Source of the DNA: RUG11237 sp045119215
Lineage (GTDB): Bacteria > Bacillota > Clostridia > Lachnospirales > Lachnospiraceae
Direction of reading: 5' to 3'
NCBI GenBank assembly: GCA_045119215.1
Contig: JBGVDD010000255.1
Coordinates: 1 to 28,785 of the forward strand
Length of the DNA stretch: 28,785 bases
Position numbers and translations under genes: made by a program. Below, piece by piece: positions 27,741 through 28,785 of this stretch (positions are counted from its first letter, which is position 1; each line of letters starts with the position of its first letter). Under the pieces are notes generated by a model. The model made no database searches. It had not been told where the DNA came from and saw only the letters and a list, made by a program, of their open reading frames with translations.

Positions 27741-28785
27741 ATAATAACATGCAGGTGCGTGTTTCTGTGAGAAATTTCATAGAGTTTTTGCTTCGCAGCG
27801 GGGATATTGACAATCGTCATGGAGGGATGAAAGAGAAGGAGGCAATGACAGAGGGAAGCAGGCTTCATCGGAAGATACAGGGGAAAATGGGTCCAGAGTA
27901 TCAGGCGGAAGTAAGCTTAAGGCATTCTGTTTTATGGAAAGAAATGGAACTGACCATAGAGGGAAGGGCAGATGGAATTATCACTCCATATGAGGAAGAA
28001 CAGCCCGTGGTGGTTGATGAGATTAAGTGTGTTTATCGAAGATTAAACAGAATGACAGAGCCGGTTTTAGTACATATGGCACAGGCAAAAATTTATGCTT
28101 ATATTTATGCAAAGCAGAATCAGTTGTCTCAGATACAGGTAAGAATCAGTTACTGTAATATCGAAACAGAAGAAATGAAGTATTTTCATGAGGATTTTAG
28201 CTTTCACAATTTAGAAAACTGGTTTTTGGAGCTTGTAGAGGAGTATGGGAAATGGATGGAGGACTATGGAAACTGGAGAAAAAAGAGAAATGAGTCCATA
28301 GGAAAGATGAAGTTTCCCTATGAATATCGCAAGGGACAAAGGGAACTGGCAGGTTGTGTGTATCGAACAGTGGAAAATAAAGAAAGATTGTATATCCAGG
28401 CACCCACAGGAACAGGAAAAACATTGATGACATTGTATCCGGCAATCAAATCCGTGGGAGTGGGGAACGGAGAAAAGATTTTTTATCTCACAGCAAAGAC
28501 TATCACCAGAACCGTAGCAAAAGAAACCATGGGATTGTTAAAAGAAAAAGGCCTATCTTACCGGGTGTTGGAAATCACAGCCAAGGAAAAAATATGTTTT
28601 TTGGAGAATATGGAGTGCAATCCGGTCAGCTGCCCTTATGCCAAAGGGCATTTTGACAGAGTGAATGATGCTGTGTTTGACTTGATTACGTCTAAAGATA
28701 CCTATCACAAAGAGGATGTGGAAGAATTTGCCAGAATCCATCAGGTATGTCCTTTCGAGATGAGCCTTGATGTAGCTTATTGGGC
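27731..28785 (+). CDS. PD-(D/E)XK nuclease-XPD/DinG Fe-S helicase, 3' end cut off by window
   Basis: The frame is open from the ATG to the window end (351 residues seen). Residues 1-130 form a RecB/Cas4-type nuclease core: His46 in SRLHRK, Asp81 in EGRADGI, Glu97-x-Lys99 in VVDEIKC, and Gln118 in MAQAKIYAYIYA. A superfamily 2 helicase of the XPD/DinG class follows, with Walker A APTGTGKTLMT (Lys230), the YLTAKT motif Ia, and four cysteines, 289, 296, 301 and 340, spaced like the 4Fe-4S cluster of XPD and DinG. It should unwind DNA 5' to 3' and may cleave ends. No ribosome site is obvious; translation probably couples to the overlapping ATPase. The remaining helicase motifs, including DEAH, lie beyond the window. 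Confidence 0.88.
   Translation, partial: MEINNNMQVRVSVRNFIEFLLRSGDIDNRHGGMKEKEAMTEGSRLHRKIQGKMGPEYQAEVSLRHSVLWKEMELTIEGRADGIITPYEEEQPVVVDEIKCVYRRLNRMTEPVLVHMAQAKIYAYIYAKQNQLSQIQVRISYCNIETEEMKYFHEDFSFHNLENWFLELVEEYGKWMEDYGNWRKKRNESIGKMKFPYEYRKGQRELAGCVYRTVENKERLYIQAPTGTGKTLMTLYPAIKSVGVGNGEKIFYLTAKTITRTVAKETMGLLKEKGLSYRVLEITAKEKICFLENMECNPVSCPYAKGHFDRVNDAVFDLITSKDTYHKEDVEEFARIHQVCPFEMSLDVAYW

Noticed and set aside
27731..28785. Nuclease-helicase considered as CRISPR type IV DinG or Cas4
   Set aside because: No CRISPR array or csf/cas genes are near, and nuclease-XPD fusions also occur as stand-alone helicases in Clostridia.

Overview
The window looks like chromosomal DNA from an anaerobic, low-GC Firmicute, most likely a gut Lachnospiraceae (Clostridia). 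The reasons are the A/T-biased codon use with strong AGGAGG-type ribosome binding sites, the class III (oxygen-independent) ribonucleotide reductase, carbamate kinase, a zinc-type L31, KtrAB potassium uptake, and the gene order rho-rpmE-DUF1385-prmC-prfA that is familiar in Clostridia. Genus cannot be fixed from sequence reading alone. No tRNA, rRNA, CRISPR array or complete insertion sequence was seen.

Layout. 1-1298: 3' part of an HscC-like Hsp70 gene. 1361-2899: two minus-strand genes, an ECF-transporter S component and a PHP-family histidinol phosphatase, each with its own promoter and a structured leader. 3295-6542: glycolytic genes gap, pgk and tpiA, with a strong terminator between gap and pgk and a folded element between pgk and tpiA. 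6776-13769: the information-processing cluster rho, rpmE, DUF1385-FN3 protein, prmC, prfA, an EF-Tu-domain-2/SseB protein and a NUDIX hydrolase. 13827-15893: ktrB-ktrA. 16233-18463: HAD phosphatase, PLP aminotransferase and an orphan Hpt protein, nearly contiguous. 18550-19488: carbamate kinase (minus), head to head with a TPR lipoprotein (19650-20708). 21085-23484: nrdD with a fused glutaredoxin-like domain, preceded by two NrdR-type boxes. 23627-25701: an uncharacterised DNA-repair-type pair (radical SAM-HhH protein plus DUF4130 protein) whose promoter carries a near-perfect LexA (SOS) box. 25968-26195: a histidine-free HPr-like protein. 26403-28785: an AAA_14/DUF4143 ATPase overlapping a PD-(D/E)XK nuclease-XPD/DinG-type Fe-S helicase that runs off the window.

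Gene-free stretches over 300 bp. 2909-3294 holds the hisJ promoter and leader hairpin, a palindromic repeat copy and the gap promoter. 15894-16232 holds a hairpin after ktrA and a 135-bp element with inverted ends; no convincing promoter was found for the HAD gene. 20709-21084 holds a hairpin, the NrdR boxes, the nrdD promoter and a leader hairpin.

The part most worth following is 20.9-28.8 kb. It contains a deoxynucleotide synthesis gene under probable NrdR control, then an SOS-boxed putative DNA repair operon, then a nuclease-helicase. The repair pair is known as a conserved family pair but has no established biochemical function. A LexA box at its promoter is direct sequence support for a DNA-damage role. 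Other points of interest are a DUF1385-FN3 fusion, a carbamate kinase with an altered GGNAL motif, a small dispersed palindromic repeat family, and a short structured leader in front of the ECF S component that matches no riboswitch class I recognise.
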